Below, one piece after another: positions 46,037 through 56,994 of a stretch of 64,000 nucleotides of DNA. Every line of letters starts with the position of its first letter. Position 1 is the stretch's first letter. Both the position numbers and the translations under genes were made by a program. The stretch covers positions 1-64,000 of the forward strand of contig UBXV01000006.1 in NCBI GenBank assembly GCA_900469625.1, given 5' to 3'. The notes under the pieces were generated by a model. It made no database searches. It was not told the origin of the DNA and worked only from the letters and a program-made list of their open reading frames with translations. Origin of the DNA: Hyphomicrobiales bacterium. Its GTDB lineage: Bacteria; Pseudomonadota; Alphaproteobacteria; Rhizobiales; Rhizobiaceae.

Positions 46037-46831
46037 ATGAAGATTGCCACCTGGAACATCAATGGCGTCAAGGCGCGCATCGACAGCCTGCTGTCATGGT
46101 TGCAGGAATCGAACCCGGACATCGCCTGCCTGCAGGAGATCAAATCCGTCGACGAAAACTTTCCGCGCCTGGAAATCGAGGCCCTCGGCTATCACGTCGA
46201 AACGCACGGCCAGAAAGGCTTCAACGGCGTTGCACTGCTGTCGAAGCTCAAGCCGGATGAAGTCAATCGCGGCTTGCCCGGCGACGACGCGGACGAACAG
46301 GCGCGCTTCATCGAGGGCGTGTTCTCCGTTTCCGGTGGCGTGATCCGCGTCTGCTCGCTTTATCTGCCCAACGGCAATCCGGTCGACAGCGAGAAGTATC
46401 CCTACAAGCTGCGCTGGATGGAACGCCTCTCAGCCTACGCAAAACGGCGGCTGGACCTTGAGGAGCCGTTGATCCTTGCCGGCGACTACAATGTCATCCC
46501 CGAGGCGCACGACTGCTGGGACGTCAAGGTGTGGCAGAACGATGCGCTGTTTCTTCCCGAGACCCGTCGCGCCTTCCGCCAGTTGCGCAATCTCGGTCTG
46601 ACCGACGCAGTCCGCTCAACGACGGACGAGGTCCCGCTCTACTCGTTCTGGGATTATCAGGCCGGATGCTGGCCGAAGAATTTCGGCATACGCATCGATC
46701 ACCTGATGCTTTCGCCAGAAGCCGCGGACCGGCTGGTTTCGACCTCGATTGAAAAACATGTGCGCGCCTGGGAAAAACCGTCCGACCACGTACCGGTCGC
46801 TGGCTATTTCAACTTCGAACGTCCGCTTTGA
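46037..46831 (+). CDS. xth: Exodeoxyribonuclease III
   Basis: An AP endonuclease and 3'-5' exonuclease for base-excision repair. The 264-aa EEP-fold protein has MKIATWNINGVKARI, CLQEIKSVD (metal Glu), AGDYNVIPE (Asp/Asn), and the C-terminal IDHLM and SDHVPV. It is more similar to the XthA group than the EEP protein at 12593. The ATG 46037 follows GAAGGGC. Confidence 0.94.
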   Translation: MKIATWNINGVKARIDSLLSWLQESNPDIACLQEIKSVDENFPRLEIEALGYHVETHGQKGFNGVALLSKLKPDEVNRGLPGDDADEQARFIEGVFSVSGGVIRVCSLYLPNGNPVDSEKYPYKLRWMERLSAYAKRRLDLEEPLILAGDYNVIPEAHDCWDVKVWQNDALFLPETRRAFRQLRNLGLTDAVRSTTDEVPLYSFWDYQAGCWPKNFGIRIDHLMLSPEAADRLVSTSIEKHVRAWEKPSDHVPVAGYFNFERPL

Positions 46832-47049
46832 AGCGGACGCAGCGCCCGGCAGCGGTCAGAGCGCGGTCCGGAAACGCACGTGGTTGTTTTTCGCAAAGAC
46901 GGTGTGACGGATAGCGAGAGACGAATTGTTTGCGCGACCACAGCAGGGCGTCGGGCATTTTTGGATTCAAAGGAACGACAGGGACACGCAATCGCGTTCG
47001 TTCCACGCAAGCCTGGGAGGAACCGCTTTGCGCCGTTCCCGCATGTGCG

Positions 47050-47856
47050 TTAGTCGTCGTCGCCCTGCGCGTGCATGTTCTGCGACAGGGTGATGGCCTT
47101 GCGGCGATCGTCTTCCGTGGCAAGCGAGAATGCCTGTTCCTGCATCGACTGCAGCCACGGACGATCCTTGGGCAAACACTGGTCGAGGGCCGCCGTCATA
47201 TAAGCGAGGCCGCGGATGGTCTGGCCTTCCTGGAAAATGACGTTGCCGAAAACGCCCATGGCGCCGGCATGACCATTCTTGCGGGCGCGGTTCAACCACT
47301 TCTTCGCCTGCTGAACGTTGACGTTGCCGCCCTCACCCGAAAGCAGCATGCGCGCCAACTGAAACTGTGCCTCGGATACGCCAAAGGTCGAGGCCGCCTG
47401 GAAATAGAGCTGGCGTGCCTGCGACATGTCCGATTTGACCGGGCTGTCGGGAATACCGCGGCGATAGTAGCCGGCAAGCGAGATGAGCGCGTTGACGAAG
47501 TAGCCCGTGTCTTCCGAGCCGGGCTCGACACCCTGCTGGGCGATCTCGCTGTAAATCTTGAAGGCTTCGAGGTCGTTCTCGGCGACGCCATCGCCATAGG
47601 CATACATGTTGGCCAGGGCCCAGCGGGAGCCGGTATGTCCCTTTTCGGCGGCGTAGCGATAGGCTTCGACCGCCTCGTCCTTGCGGCCGCTCTTGTAGGC
47701 GGAGAAGCCGAATTTGAACAGGGCGAACGGACCGGATTCCTTGCTGACGCCGGTGCCCGGATCAAAGGCACGCGCCGGATCGGCCGTCGCACCGCCGAAC
47801 ACCAGCGACACGCCGAGCATCGCAACCTTCAGAGACTTCAGTTCACCCGCAAGCAT
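47050..47856 (-). CDS. exoR: Exopolysaccharide regulator ExoR
   Basis: A periplasmic Sel1-repeat protein that binds the sensor kinase ExoS and holds the ExoS-ChvI system off; its proteolysis switches on succinoglycan and represses flagella. The 268-aa length equals S. meliloti ExoR. A signal peptide ends at ...ADPARA before FDPGTG (about residue 30). TPR/Sel1 repeats follow (KGHTGSRWALANMYAYGDG, FGVSEAQFQLARMLLSGEGG, NGHAGAMGVFGNV). It ends HAQGDDD. The start ATG 47856 is preceded in frame by a GTG. Long upstream region of about 400 bp with a palindrome. Confidence 0.95.
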   Translation of the reverse strand: MLAGELKSLKVAMLGVSLVFGGATADPARAFDPGTGVSKESGPFALFKFGFSAYKSGRKDEAVEAYRYAAEKGHTGSRWALANMYAYGDGVAENDLEAFKIYSEIAQQGVEPGSEDTGYFVNALISLAGYYRRGIPDSPVKSDMSQARQLYFQAASTFGVSEAQFQLARMLLSGEGGNVNVQQAKKWLNRARKNGHAGAMGVFGNVIFQEGQTIRGLAYMTAALDQCLPKDRPWLQSMQEQAFSLATEDDRRKAITLSQNMHAQGDDD

Positions 47857-48257
47857 CACAGTCTAATTCTTCCGTTCCAGCCGGCCACGCCGAACTCATC
47901 ACCGCTGCAAACACAAACGCCTGAACAGCCCTTCGCCATTCAATTGTCCACCGAAACCGCCGAGAACATCGGCGCACCAAGTCCAGGATGAAACTCCATT
48001 CCGTGTAGCCATACAGACCTATTTTCGCAGAAGTGCGGCAATACGCTGTCGGCGACACATGACTTCGTTTCGAAACGAACATTGCAGGCTCGATCATGAA
48101 GTTGCATGTTCGTCCCCAACATCGCTGCTCCCTGTTTGTGGCGGGAAATGGACATACTCGCCTCGAGTCCAACCCTATCAAACTCTAGCATGAAATGTGT
48201 TGCTGAATCGTCACATTGGCGCGCATCGAAACAACCACCAGCAGATGTCGACAGGAC
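47857..48257. other. Long exoR upstream region
   Basis: About 400 bp without a gene between exoR and the terminator of the porin gene. It is less GC-rich than coding DNA and contains a perfect 16-bp palindrome (48064-48079). No tRNA or ORF of family type is present. It presumably carries the exoR promoter and leader. Confidence 0.5.
48064..48079. promoter_or_regulatory. 16-bp perfect palindrome before exoR
   Basis: TTCGTTTCGAAACGAA is self-complementary over its full length and lies 208 nt before the exoR start. The dyad is typical of a dimeric repressor site. The binding protein is unknown. Confidence 0.45.
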
Positions 48258-48290
48258 AAAAGAAAGGCCCGGGTTGAACCGGGCCTTCAG
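48258..48290 (-). terminator. Terminator of the FadL-type gene
   Basis: Stem AAGGCCCGG / CCGGGCCTT around TTCAAC with TCTTTTG after it, 20 nt past the stop codon at 48310. Confidence 0.85.
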
Positions 48291-48309
48291 CTTCCTGATC
48301 GATGAAAGA

Positions 48310-49578
48310 TCAGAACTTTATCTTGACTGCAGTCGAGATGGCACCGAAGAAATCATTGCCATAATCGTAAGAAACATCGCCGCCGATAACCTGGCCACCG
48401 AAGTTGACCGGACCGGAGCTACCGCTCGTCAGGATGCCGACGGCGCCCGCCAGACGGAACTCGACGTTCTTGGTCGGGGCATAGGCAACGCCAGTTCCCA
48501 GCGACCAGGTATCGGACTGCGTGCCATAGCCATGGCTCGTTCCGCGATCCCAGGTCAGGCTGACGGCGCCGCTCCACTGGTCGTTGAACTTGTGGCCGAC
48601 GCCACCCGAGATCGTCCAGCCATCGCGATAGAGCAGGTCAAGCGACGTGCAAGGCTGCGCAACCGTGCCGCCGGATGACGGGCAGAACTTGAGAACCTGC
48701 AACTGGCTCCAATCGGTCCACTTCACCGAACCGAATGCCACCCAGCCGGGCGCGATACCGGATTGAACCTTGAGCTCCAGCGAATCGGGCATCGAAGCGA
48801 AACCGGTCACGCCGTAGAAATTCACTGGTGCCGGACCGCGCGCATTGCGCAGGTCGATCGTACCGGCAAGATTGTCGAGATCCACGGCGCTGTTGTAGAC
48901 GAGGCTCGCGCGCACGGCATATTCGGGAATTTCGTAGCCGACGCCAGCGCGCCATCCCCAACCGTCGCCCTGAAGGTCCAGTCGGCCGATACCGCTGAAC
49001 GGTACGCCAGAGCCGGTAAAGTCCTGAACGAGCCGTTCCTTGAAGCCACCCACTTCCTGGTAGAACACGCCGCCAATCAGACGAAACTGACCCTGGCCCA
49101 TGTCGAATTTGTAGGAGCAGGTCGCCGCGTAATTGTCGCTCTTGACCTTCGTCTCGATGTTGCTGTTTGCGCCGGCCCAGTTGAGGCCCGGCTTCGTGTG
49201 CGCGCCCCAGGGCTGCGAGTAATCAGCCATACAGTCGATGTCATCGCCGAAGCGCGCCTTGATGCCGACGCGCGGCACCCAATAGCTCTCGGTTTCACCG
49301 ACAGAGTTCGGCCTGGAATTGAGATTGCCGCCGCCCGTCAGGCCGGGGGTCGTTCCGGGCAACGGAACAGCCGATGTGGTATCCGTATCTCTGACGTTCT
49401 TCAATTCGCGCTGCGGATTGACATAGGTCGTCGTCGCCTCGACAGCGTAGTCGGACGGATCGAACAGCAGGTCGATATTGTAACCGCCGCGTTCGAGACC
49501 GCCAGCGTGCGCCGCCGATGCAACCAGAATTCCGGCCGCCAATGTCAGGACGCCCCGCTTCAAATTCTCATGAGCCAT
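48310..49578 (-). CDS. OmpP1/FadL-type outer membrane transport protein
   Basis: An outer-membrane beta-barrel for hydrophobic substrates such as long-chain fatty acids. The 422-aa protein has a signal peptide (LTLAAGILVASAAHA before GGLERGG), alternating beta strands with aromatic girdles, and a C-terminal strand ending in Phe (STAVKIKF). An S-type N-terminal hatch as in FadL is suggested by GGLERGGYNID. The start ATG 49578 has GGAGGAG 5 nt upstream; the frame to 49617 is not needed. The substrate is not known. Confidence 0.85.
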   Translation of the reverse strand: MAHENLKRGVLTLAAGILVASAAHAGGLERGGYNIDLLFDPSDYAVEATTTYVNPQRELKNVRDTDTTSAVPLPGTTPGLTGGGNLNSRPNSVGETESYWVPRVGIKARFGDDIDCMADYSQPWGAHTKPGLNWAGANSNIETKVKSDNYAATCSYKFDMGQGQFRLIGGVFYQEVGGFKERLVQDFTGSGVPFSGIGRLDLQGDGWGWRAGVGYEIPEYAVRASLVYNSAVDLDNLAGTIDLRNARGPAPVNFYGVTGFASMPDSLELKVQSGIAPGWVAFGSVKWTDWSQLQVLKFCPSSGGTVAQPCTSLDLLYRDGWTISGGVGHKFNDQWSGAVSLTWDRGTSHGYGTQSDTWSLGTGVAYAPTKNVEFRLAGAVGILTSGSSGPVNFGGQVIGGDVSYDYGNDFFGAISTAVKIKF

Positions 49579-49968
49579 CAAGCTCCTCCCCCTGCATTTC
49601 AATCTGCGACAATCCACCTCACGTCGCCCGTGGCCAAAGTATTCTCACGATCGTGTGAAATCGCAAATGGCGCATTCTGGGGAGGCCGCGCACACCGGCG
49701 CCGCAAAATTTACGTAAGTTTCTCATCATTTGGACACAATGCGGATAATCTGGAACGATTTTGCGCCAATCATAGATTTTCCCGCTAATGTTAGGATGAG
49801 ATCCCAACCTAATCCGAAAGTGTTACCCAACGACAACAACATTCCTTTTTGCACCAAAAACCGCATTTGGGGGTTTGAAAGCACAACGGCGCGAGCCTAG
49901 CAGGCGCGACAGAAAGCCGCCGACGGCAAGGCGCGAATCGGCTTCGCGGCAAGGCAAAGCGCTTTCCG
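49579..49968. other. Intergenic region before the FadL-type gene
   Basis: About 390 bp without a gene between the valS terminator and the porin start, AT-richer than the flanks (for example around 49690-49860). It must hold the porin promoter. I see no RNA gene or repeat in it. Confidence 0.4.
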
Positions 49969-50001
49969 AAAAAGGAAAAATCCGCGGCGTTTCCGCCGCG
50001 G
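49969..50001 (-). terminator. Terminator of valS
   Basis: A 9-bp stem TCCGCGGCG / CGCCGCGGA with a GAAA loop, followed by TTTTTCCTTTTTC on the minus strand, 30 nt past the valS stop. Confidence 0.88.
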
Positions 50002-50031
50002 ACGATAGGTAAACAAGCGCGTTGCGCGGGT

Positions 50032-52872
<2,841 letters not shown>

Positions 52873-52943
52873 TTTGAAGCCAATTTTGGAGATTGATGTC
52901 TGTGTCTTGTAAACCGGAAGGACCGGTGCAAGTCAACACGAAC

Positions 52944-52972
52944 GCAAAAAGGCCGCGACGGTTCCGCGGCCT
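52944..52972 (-). terminator. Terminator of the popZ-like gene
   Basis: An 8-bp stem AGGCCGCG/CGCGGCCT with a 7-nt loop and TTTTTGCG after it on the minus strand, 25 nt past the stop. Confidence 0.82.
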
Positions 52973-52995
52973 CCCGTATCGAAACGGTTCAGATC

Positions 52996-53820
52996 CTAGC
53001 GTCGGGGGCCGCGCGCGACGCGTTCGATTTCCTCGCGCACGAGCCGCTCGACCAAGGTCGGCAGGTTGTCGTCCAACCATTCCTGCAGCATCGGGCGCAG
53101 CATCTCCTCAGCAATTTCGTCGAACGACCGCCGCGTGCTGAGATCGACCGCCTGGGCAAGACTGTCGAAGGACTGCGCGACCTGGCGACCAACTTCGGGC
53201 GAGACGATGGCGGGCGCAGCCTTCTCGGCAACCGGTTCTTCGGCAATCACAGCCACCGCCCCGACGGAGACGGCGACGCTTACGGGCTCGCTTGCGTTTA
53301 CCCGCTCGACTTCGGTTGCCACACCGTGATTGACCGGCGCCTGGACGAGGCCGACTGCGAGGCGATCGGCCGGCGCCGGCGGTGCGGAGACCGCTGCCAT
53401 GCGCGAGGTAATCACCGGGCTGTCCTGCACGCTGCGCACCGGCGCATCGCTGACCACGTCCTTGGCCGAATAGGTCATCGTGTGGCGCTCGGAAGCGGCC
53501 CTGACACGGGCGGCAACATCGGCGAGCGACAGCGGCGGCTGCGCCATGTTTGCCGGCGGCTCGGACGGGATGACGGCCACTTCGATCTCCGGCGATGGCG
53601 TCGCGGGCTTCGGCGCCTCGACTGCCTCATCCCGCCGGCCGAACGCGGCAGCCTCGATTTCGCTGTCTATCGTCAGTTCGATCTCATCGGAACTGTCGTT
53701 ATCGTAGTGGTCGTGCGCCGAGAAATCGACCTGCCCCGGCTCGTTGCTCTCGATGATCTTGCGAATGGATGCGAGAATCTCATCCATCGAAGGTTCGCGC
53801 GCGACATTGAGCTGTGCCAT
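52996..53820 (-). CDS. popZ: PopZ-like polar organising protein (DUF2497)
   Basis: PopZ self-assembles at the cell pole and tethers centromeres and cell-cycle regulators; in Agrobacterium it marks the growing pole. The 274-aa protein has the N-terminal helix MDEILASIRKIIE (about residues 12-24), a long acidic and Pro/Ala/Val-rich disordered middle, and the C-terminal oligomerisation helices (MLRPMLQEWLDDNLPTLVERL, then VREEIERVARG). This three-part layout is the PopZ hallmark. The ATG 53820 follows GGGGAT; the frame to 54189 is spurious. The symbol is by similarity. Confidence 0.88.
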   Translation of the reverse strand: MAQLNVAREPSMDEILASIRKIIESNEPGQVDFSAHDHYDNDSSDEIELTIDSEIEAAAFGRRDEAVEAPKPATPSPEIEVAVIPSEPPANMAQPPLSLADVAARVRAASERHTMTYSAKDVVSDAPVRSVQDSPVITSRMAAVSAPPAPADRLAVGLVQAPVNHGVATEVERVNASEPVSVAVSVGAVAVIAEEPVAEKAAPAIVSPEVGRQVAQSFDSLAQAVDLSTRRSFDEIAEEMLRPMLQEWLDDNLPTLVERLVREEIERVARGPRR

Positions 53821-53971
53821 TTCTATCCCCGTTTGACGCGGCCGAGCATGTGTCCCGAAACGACGCATGTGCCGATTACAGACAAACCTTAAGTGAGTTC
53901 GCGCACGAAACATACGCCGCGAATCAGACACTTGGATTGTTGCACAGATTTGTTTTGGCCGGCAGAAGCAG

Positions 53972-53997
53972 AAACGCCCCGGTTTCCCGAGGCGTTT
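53972..53997 (-). terminator. Terminator of tolC
   Basis: Stem AACGCCTCGG / CCGGGGCGTT (one wobble pair) with a GAAA loop on the minus strand, followed by TCTGC, 8 nt past the tolC stop. Confidence 0.75.
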
Positions 53998-54004
53998 TCT
54001 TTGA

Positions 54005-55375
54005 TCAGCGTCCGTCGACGGTTCGAAGTCCGAACCACTTGTCCTTGACGGCTTCATAGTGCTCTTCGGCACGGTACTCGGCAACCTGCAAGCCCTGGCT
54101 CTTGACGCCGAGAACAGCGGTTGTGGCGAGCAAGCCGTAACTTGCGACGACCGCGTCACGCTGGGCGATGGCAAGCTGCTCCTGCGCATTCAGCACGGTC
54201 TGCTGCGAATCGAGAACGTCGAGGGTGGTGCGCTGGCCGACCTTGCGCTCTTCGATGACGCCAGCGAGCGCCATGTTGGCAGCCGAGATCTGCGTCTTGT
54301 TGGCGCCGATACGTGCGATTGCAGCTTCCATCTGGGCGTAGGCGGTCACGACGTTCTGCTGGACCGCGGCGCGCTGCGAATCGACGAGGATGCGCTGCTG
54401 GCCCAGGGTTTCCTTGGCGCGACGGATCTGGCCGTATTCTGCGCCGCCCTGATAGATCGGAACGGTCAAGCGCGCGGTGATGCTGGCCGCATCGCTGTCG
54501 ATGCCGTCGCCCGCGTTACCGGTCGTGCGTCCGACCTGACCCTGAAGCGAAACGCCCGGCAACATCGTGCCTTCAGCCGACTTCACCTGGTAGCCGGCCG
54601 TATCGACGTTATACTGCGCGGCAAGAATGGTCGGGTGCTGACGCAAACCTAGGGCAACTGCCTGATCGAGCGAGCGCGGGAGCCCCTTGGATGCCGGAGC
54701 CGGCTGCTTGATCCCCTTCGGCGCAACGCCGACGATCTGGACGTAAACTGCCTCGCTCTGTTTCAGCTGCGCGATGGCGCTAATAAGCAACGACTGGGCG
54801 TTGGCAAGCGATGCCTCAGCAAGGCTGACGTCGGTACGTGTGCCTTCACCCACGTCAAGACGGGCCTGGGACGCGTTCAGCTGTTCCTTGAGGAAGGCGA
54901 TGTTCTGCCGGCGGATCGTAACGATCTGCTGGTCGCGCGCGATATTGGCGTAGGACGTGGCCGCGGCCAGCAGAATCTGGATCTCGTTTGCCCGCAGCGA
55001 TTCGCGGTTGGCAAACACATTCGATTCGGCAGCGCGAACATTGTTCAGCGTCTGGAAGCCGTCGAACACCATCTGGGTTATGGAGACCCCGATCTGTCCC
55101 TGGTGAAAGTCACGGGTTCCGACGACCGCGTTGTCCGTGTTTGTAAGCGTTCCGTTTGCAAATGCTGAAACCTGCGGGCGAAATCCGGACTTTGCAATCG
55201 GAACACCTTCGTCGGTCGCCCGAAGGCCAGCGCGCGCAGCGTTCAAATCCGGATTATTTGCATAGGCATTGGCCATTGCGCCGAAGATCGTCTCCGCCAG
55301 CACGGCCTGCGGTGCAAGCAGTACACTCGTCGAGATCGCAGCCCAAAAGGCTGCTTTGCGGACAATCGACACCAT
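54005..55375 (-). CDS. tolC: TolC family outer membrane channel
   Basis: The outer-membrane exit duct of type I secretion and multidrug efflux. The 456-aa protein has a signal peptide (about residues 1-28, ending VLAETIF), two OEP repeats of long helices, and the conserved GLRQHPTILAAQYNVDTAGYQVK and GLLATTAVLG segments. No adjacent membrane-fusion or ABC/RND gene is present, so it probably serves several pumps. In S. meliloti TolC is needed for EPS I and protein export (from memory). The start ATG 55375 has GAGGG upstream. Confidence 0.93.
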   Translation of the reverse strand: MVSIVRKAAFWAAISTSVLLAPQAVLAETIFGAMANAYANNPDLNAARAGLRATDEGVPIAKSGFRPQVSAFANGTLTNTDNAVVGTRDFHQGQIGVSITQMVFDGFQTLNNVRAAESNVFANRESLRANEIQILLAAATSYANIARDQQIVTIRRQNIAFLKEQLNASQARLDVGEGTRTDVSLAEASLANAQSLLISAIAQLKQSEAVYVQIVGVAPKGIKQPAPASKGLPRSLDQAVALGLRQHPTILAAQYNVDTAGYQVKSAEGTMLPGVSLQGQVGRTTGNAGDGIDSDAASITARLTVPIYQGGAEYGQIRRAKETLGQQRILVDSQRAAVQQNVVTAYAQMEAAIARIGANKTQISAANMALAGVIEERKVGQRTTLDVLDSQQTVLNAQEQLAIAQRDAVVASYGLLATTAVLGVKSQGLQVAEYRAEEHYEAVKDKWFGLRTVDGR

Positions 55376-55662
55376 ACTTCCCTCTCCGATCGGGGCGGCA
55401 AAGCCAGCCCACCATTTCCTGCGGCACCATTCCGGGATCGAAATCGAGCCGCCCTAAATTCGGCGATGAAGCGCCCACACCGCCCACCGGTGAGCAAATC
55501 ACTACCTCAGCACTCTTTGAAACCCGGAATCGGCCCGATCACAACTGTACACCGATACTGCGCACGATCATTTCAAAAAGAAACAGGTGGTTCGTTGCCA
55601 ATTGGCAACATTGCTATTTTAGCAGCACAATTAAATGTTGAGATACCTCAATAAGTGGCACC

Positions 55663-56331
55663 TCAAAAAACAAAAGTCGCCTCGCGGCGGAAGCCGGGCA
55701 GCGGCTTTACCGCAGTGTTGAAATCAGCCCTTTCGGACGTCTTCCCATTCTCATGCACGTACAGCTTAGCACGCGAAGCATTACCGAAGCCTTCGACGGC
55801 AATCAGACGGCCGCCGTCGCGCAGCTGCTCAAACAGGGCCGCAGGAAGAACCTCGACCGAACCGGAAACGAAGATGACATCATAAGGCGCTTCGGCAGCG
55901 TAGCCCTTGCCAAGATCGCCAGTGACGACCGCAACATTGTCATATCCCAGGCGCGCCAGAGTTTCGGTGGCCGTTGCAGCAAGCGCTTCATCGCTCTCTA
56001 GTGCCACGACAGAGCCGGCAATCAGCGAAAGCAGTGCGGAGGCATAGCCGGCACCACAACCGATCTCCAGCACGACGTCCGATTTCGAGATTTCGGCGAG
56101 TTGCAGCAGCTTGGCGAGCGGCGACGGTTCCATCAGGTAGCGCGGACCGGCGCCCTTCGTACCGTCAAGCTCGATGTCGGCATCGATATAGGCAAGCTCC
56201 CGCATCCGGGCAGGCACGAACTCTTCGCGCGGCACGGAAAGGAAAGCGGACAGGACGGCGTGGGACGTGACATCCGTGGTCCGGATCTGGTTGTCCACCA
56301 TCTTGGTGCGCGCCGCTTCGAAATTCATCAT
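55663..56331 (-). CDS. Second protein-L-isoaspartate O-methyltransferase family protein
   Basis: A 222-aa SAM-dependent methyltransferase of the PCMT family with motif LEIGCGAGYASALL and N-terminal MVDNQIRTTDV. The usual PCMT block around RTIPL is replaced by GAGPRYLMEPSPLAKLL, so it belongs to the diverged group common in alphaproteobacteria beside tolC. Its activity is uncertain. The ATG 56331 (followed by another ATG) has GAGG 5 nt upstream. It lies 287 bp upstream of tolC on the same strand, with no visible terminator between. Confidence 0.85.
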   Translation of the reverse strand: MMNFEAARTKMVDNQIRTTDVTSHAVLSAFLSVPREEFVPARMRELAYIDADIELDGTKGAGPRYLMEPSPLAKLLQLAEISKSDVVLEIGCGAGYASALLSLIAGSVVALESDEALAATATETLARLGYDNVAVVTGDLGKGYAAEAPYDVIFVSGSVEVLPAALFEQLRDGGRLIAVEGFGNASRAKLYVHENGKTSERADFNTAVKPLPGFRREATFVF

Positions 56332-56532
56332 ACTGCCCTCGTATCCGGATGAGCGCGGCCGGTATCTCCGAAAACCACGCAATCGCCTTTTGGCTGCCAG
56401 TGCGCAACCTTTGCATAAGCTCATAAATCGCCGCCCCGCCGGTTTCAAGCGACAGCGACATCTTGCAGCGGAAAAAGGGGGGAGGAAACGGCGGAACCGG
56501 CGATTGCGTGGCCGGTTCGGCGCAGCAGGCAT

Positions 56533-56554
56533 GCTCGCCTGCCGGCAGGCGAGC
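56533..56554. repeat. 22-bp perfect palindrome after exbD
   Basis: The 11-bp arm GCTCGCCTGCC is followed directly by its complement. It begins 12 nt past the exbD stop codon. There is no T tract, so it is either a processing or attenuation hairpin or a protein-binding dyad. Confidence 0.55.
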
Positions 56555-56565
56555 AAACGCCCGGC

Positions 56566-56991
56566 TCAGCGGCCAGGCGCGCCCTCCAGCCCGACGAGGG
56601 CGATCTTGGTATAGCCGGCGTTCTGGATGAGGTTCATGACCGTCATCAGTTCACCGTAGTCGACCGCCTTGTCGGCGCGCAGCAAGACGCGGGTCTCGGA
56701 GTTGCCATCCGTCAGGCGTTGCAACTCGGCTGCGAATTCTTCGCGGGCCGTTTCCTCGTTTCCGATGGCCAGACCGAGGTCGGCATTCAGCGTCACGAAG
56801 ACAGGCTTGTCGTCACGCGGCGTCGGCTTCGAGACCGATTGCGGCAGGTCGACCTTCATGTCCACGGTCGCCAGCGGCGCCGCGACCATGAAGATGATCA
56901 GCAAGACAAGCATGACATCGATGAAAGGGGTTACGTTGATCTCGCTGTTTTCGTCGAGATCGCCGCCGCTGTCGCTAACTTTACCGGCCAT
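56566..56991 (-). CDS. exbD: Biopolymer transport protein ExbD
   Basis: A subunit of the proton-driven motor that energises TonB. The 141-aa protein has one N-terminal transmembrane helix (VMLVLLIIFMVAAPL) with the essential Asp25 in PFIDVML, and a periplasmic domain ending VGLEGA. It starts 3 bp after exbB. Confidence 0.95.
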   Translation of the reverse strand: MAGKVSDSGGDLDENSEINVTPFIDVMLVLLIIFMVAAPLATVDMKVDLPQSVSKPTPRDDKPVFVTLNADLGLAIGNEETAREEFAAELQRLTDGNSETRVLLRADKAVDYGELMTVMNLIQNAGYTKIALVGLEGAPGR

Positions 56992-56994
56992 GCC

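Noticed and set aside
46972-47004. GGAACGA/TCGTTCC inverted repeat downstream of exoR as a terminator
   Set aside because: The stem is only 7 bp with a 19-nt loop and is followed by just TTT; too weak to list as a feature.
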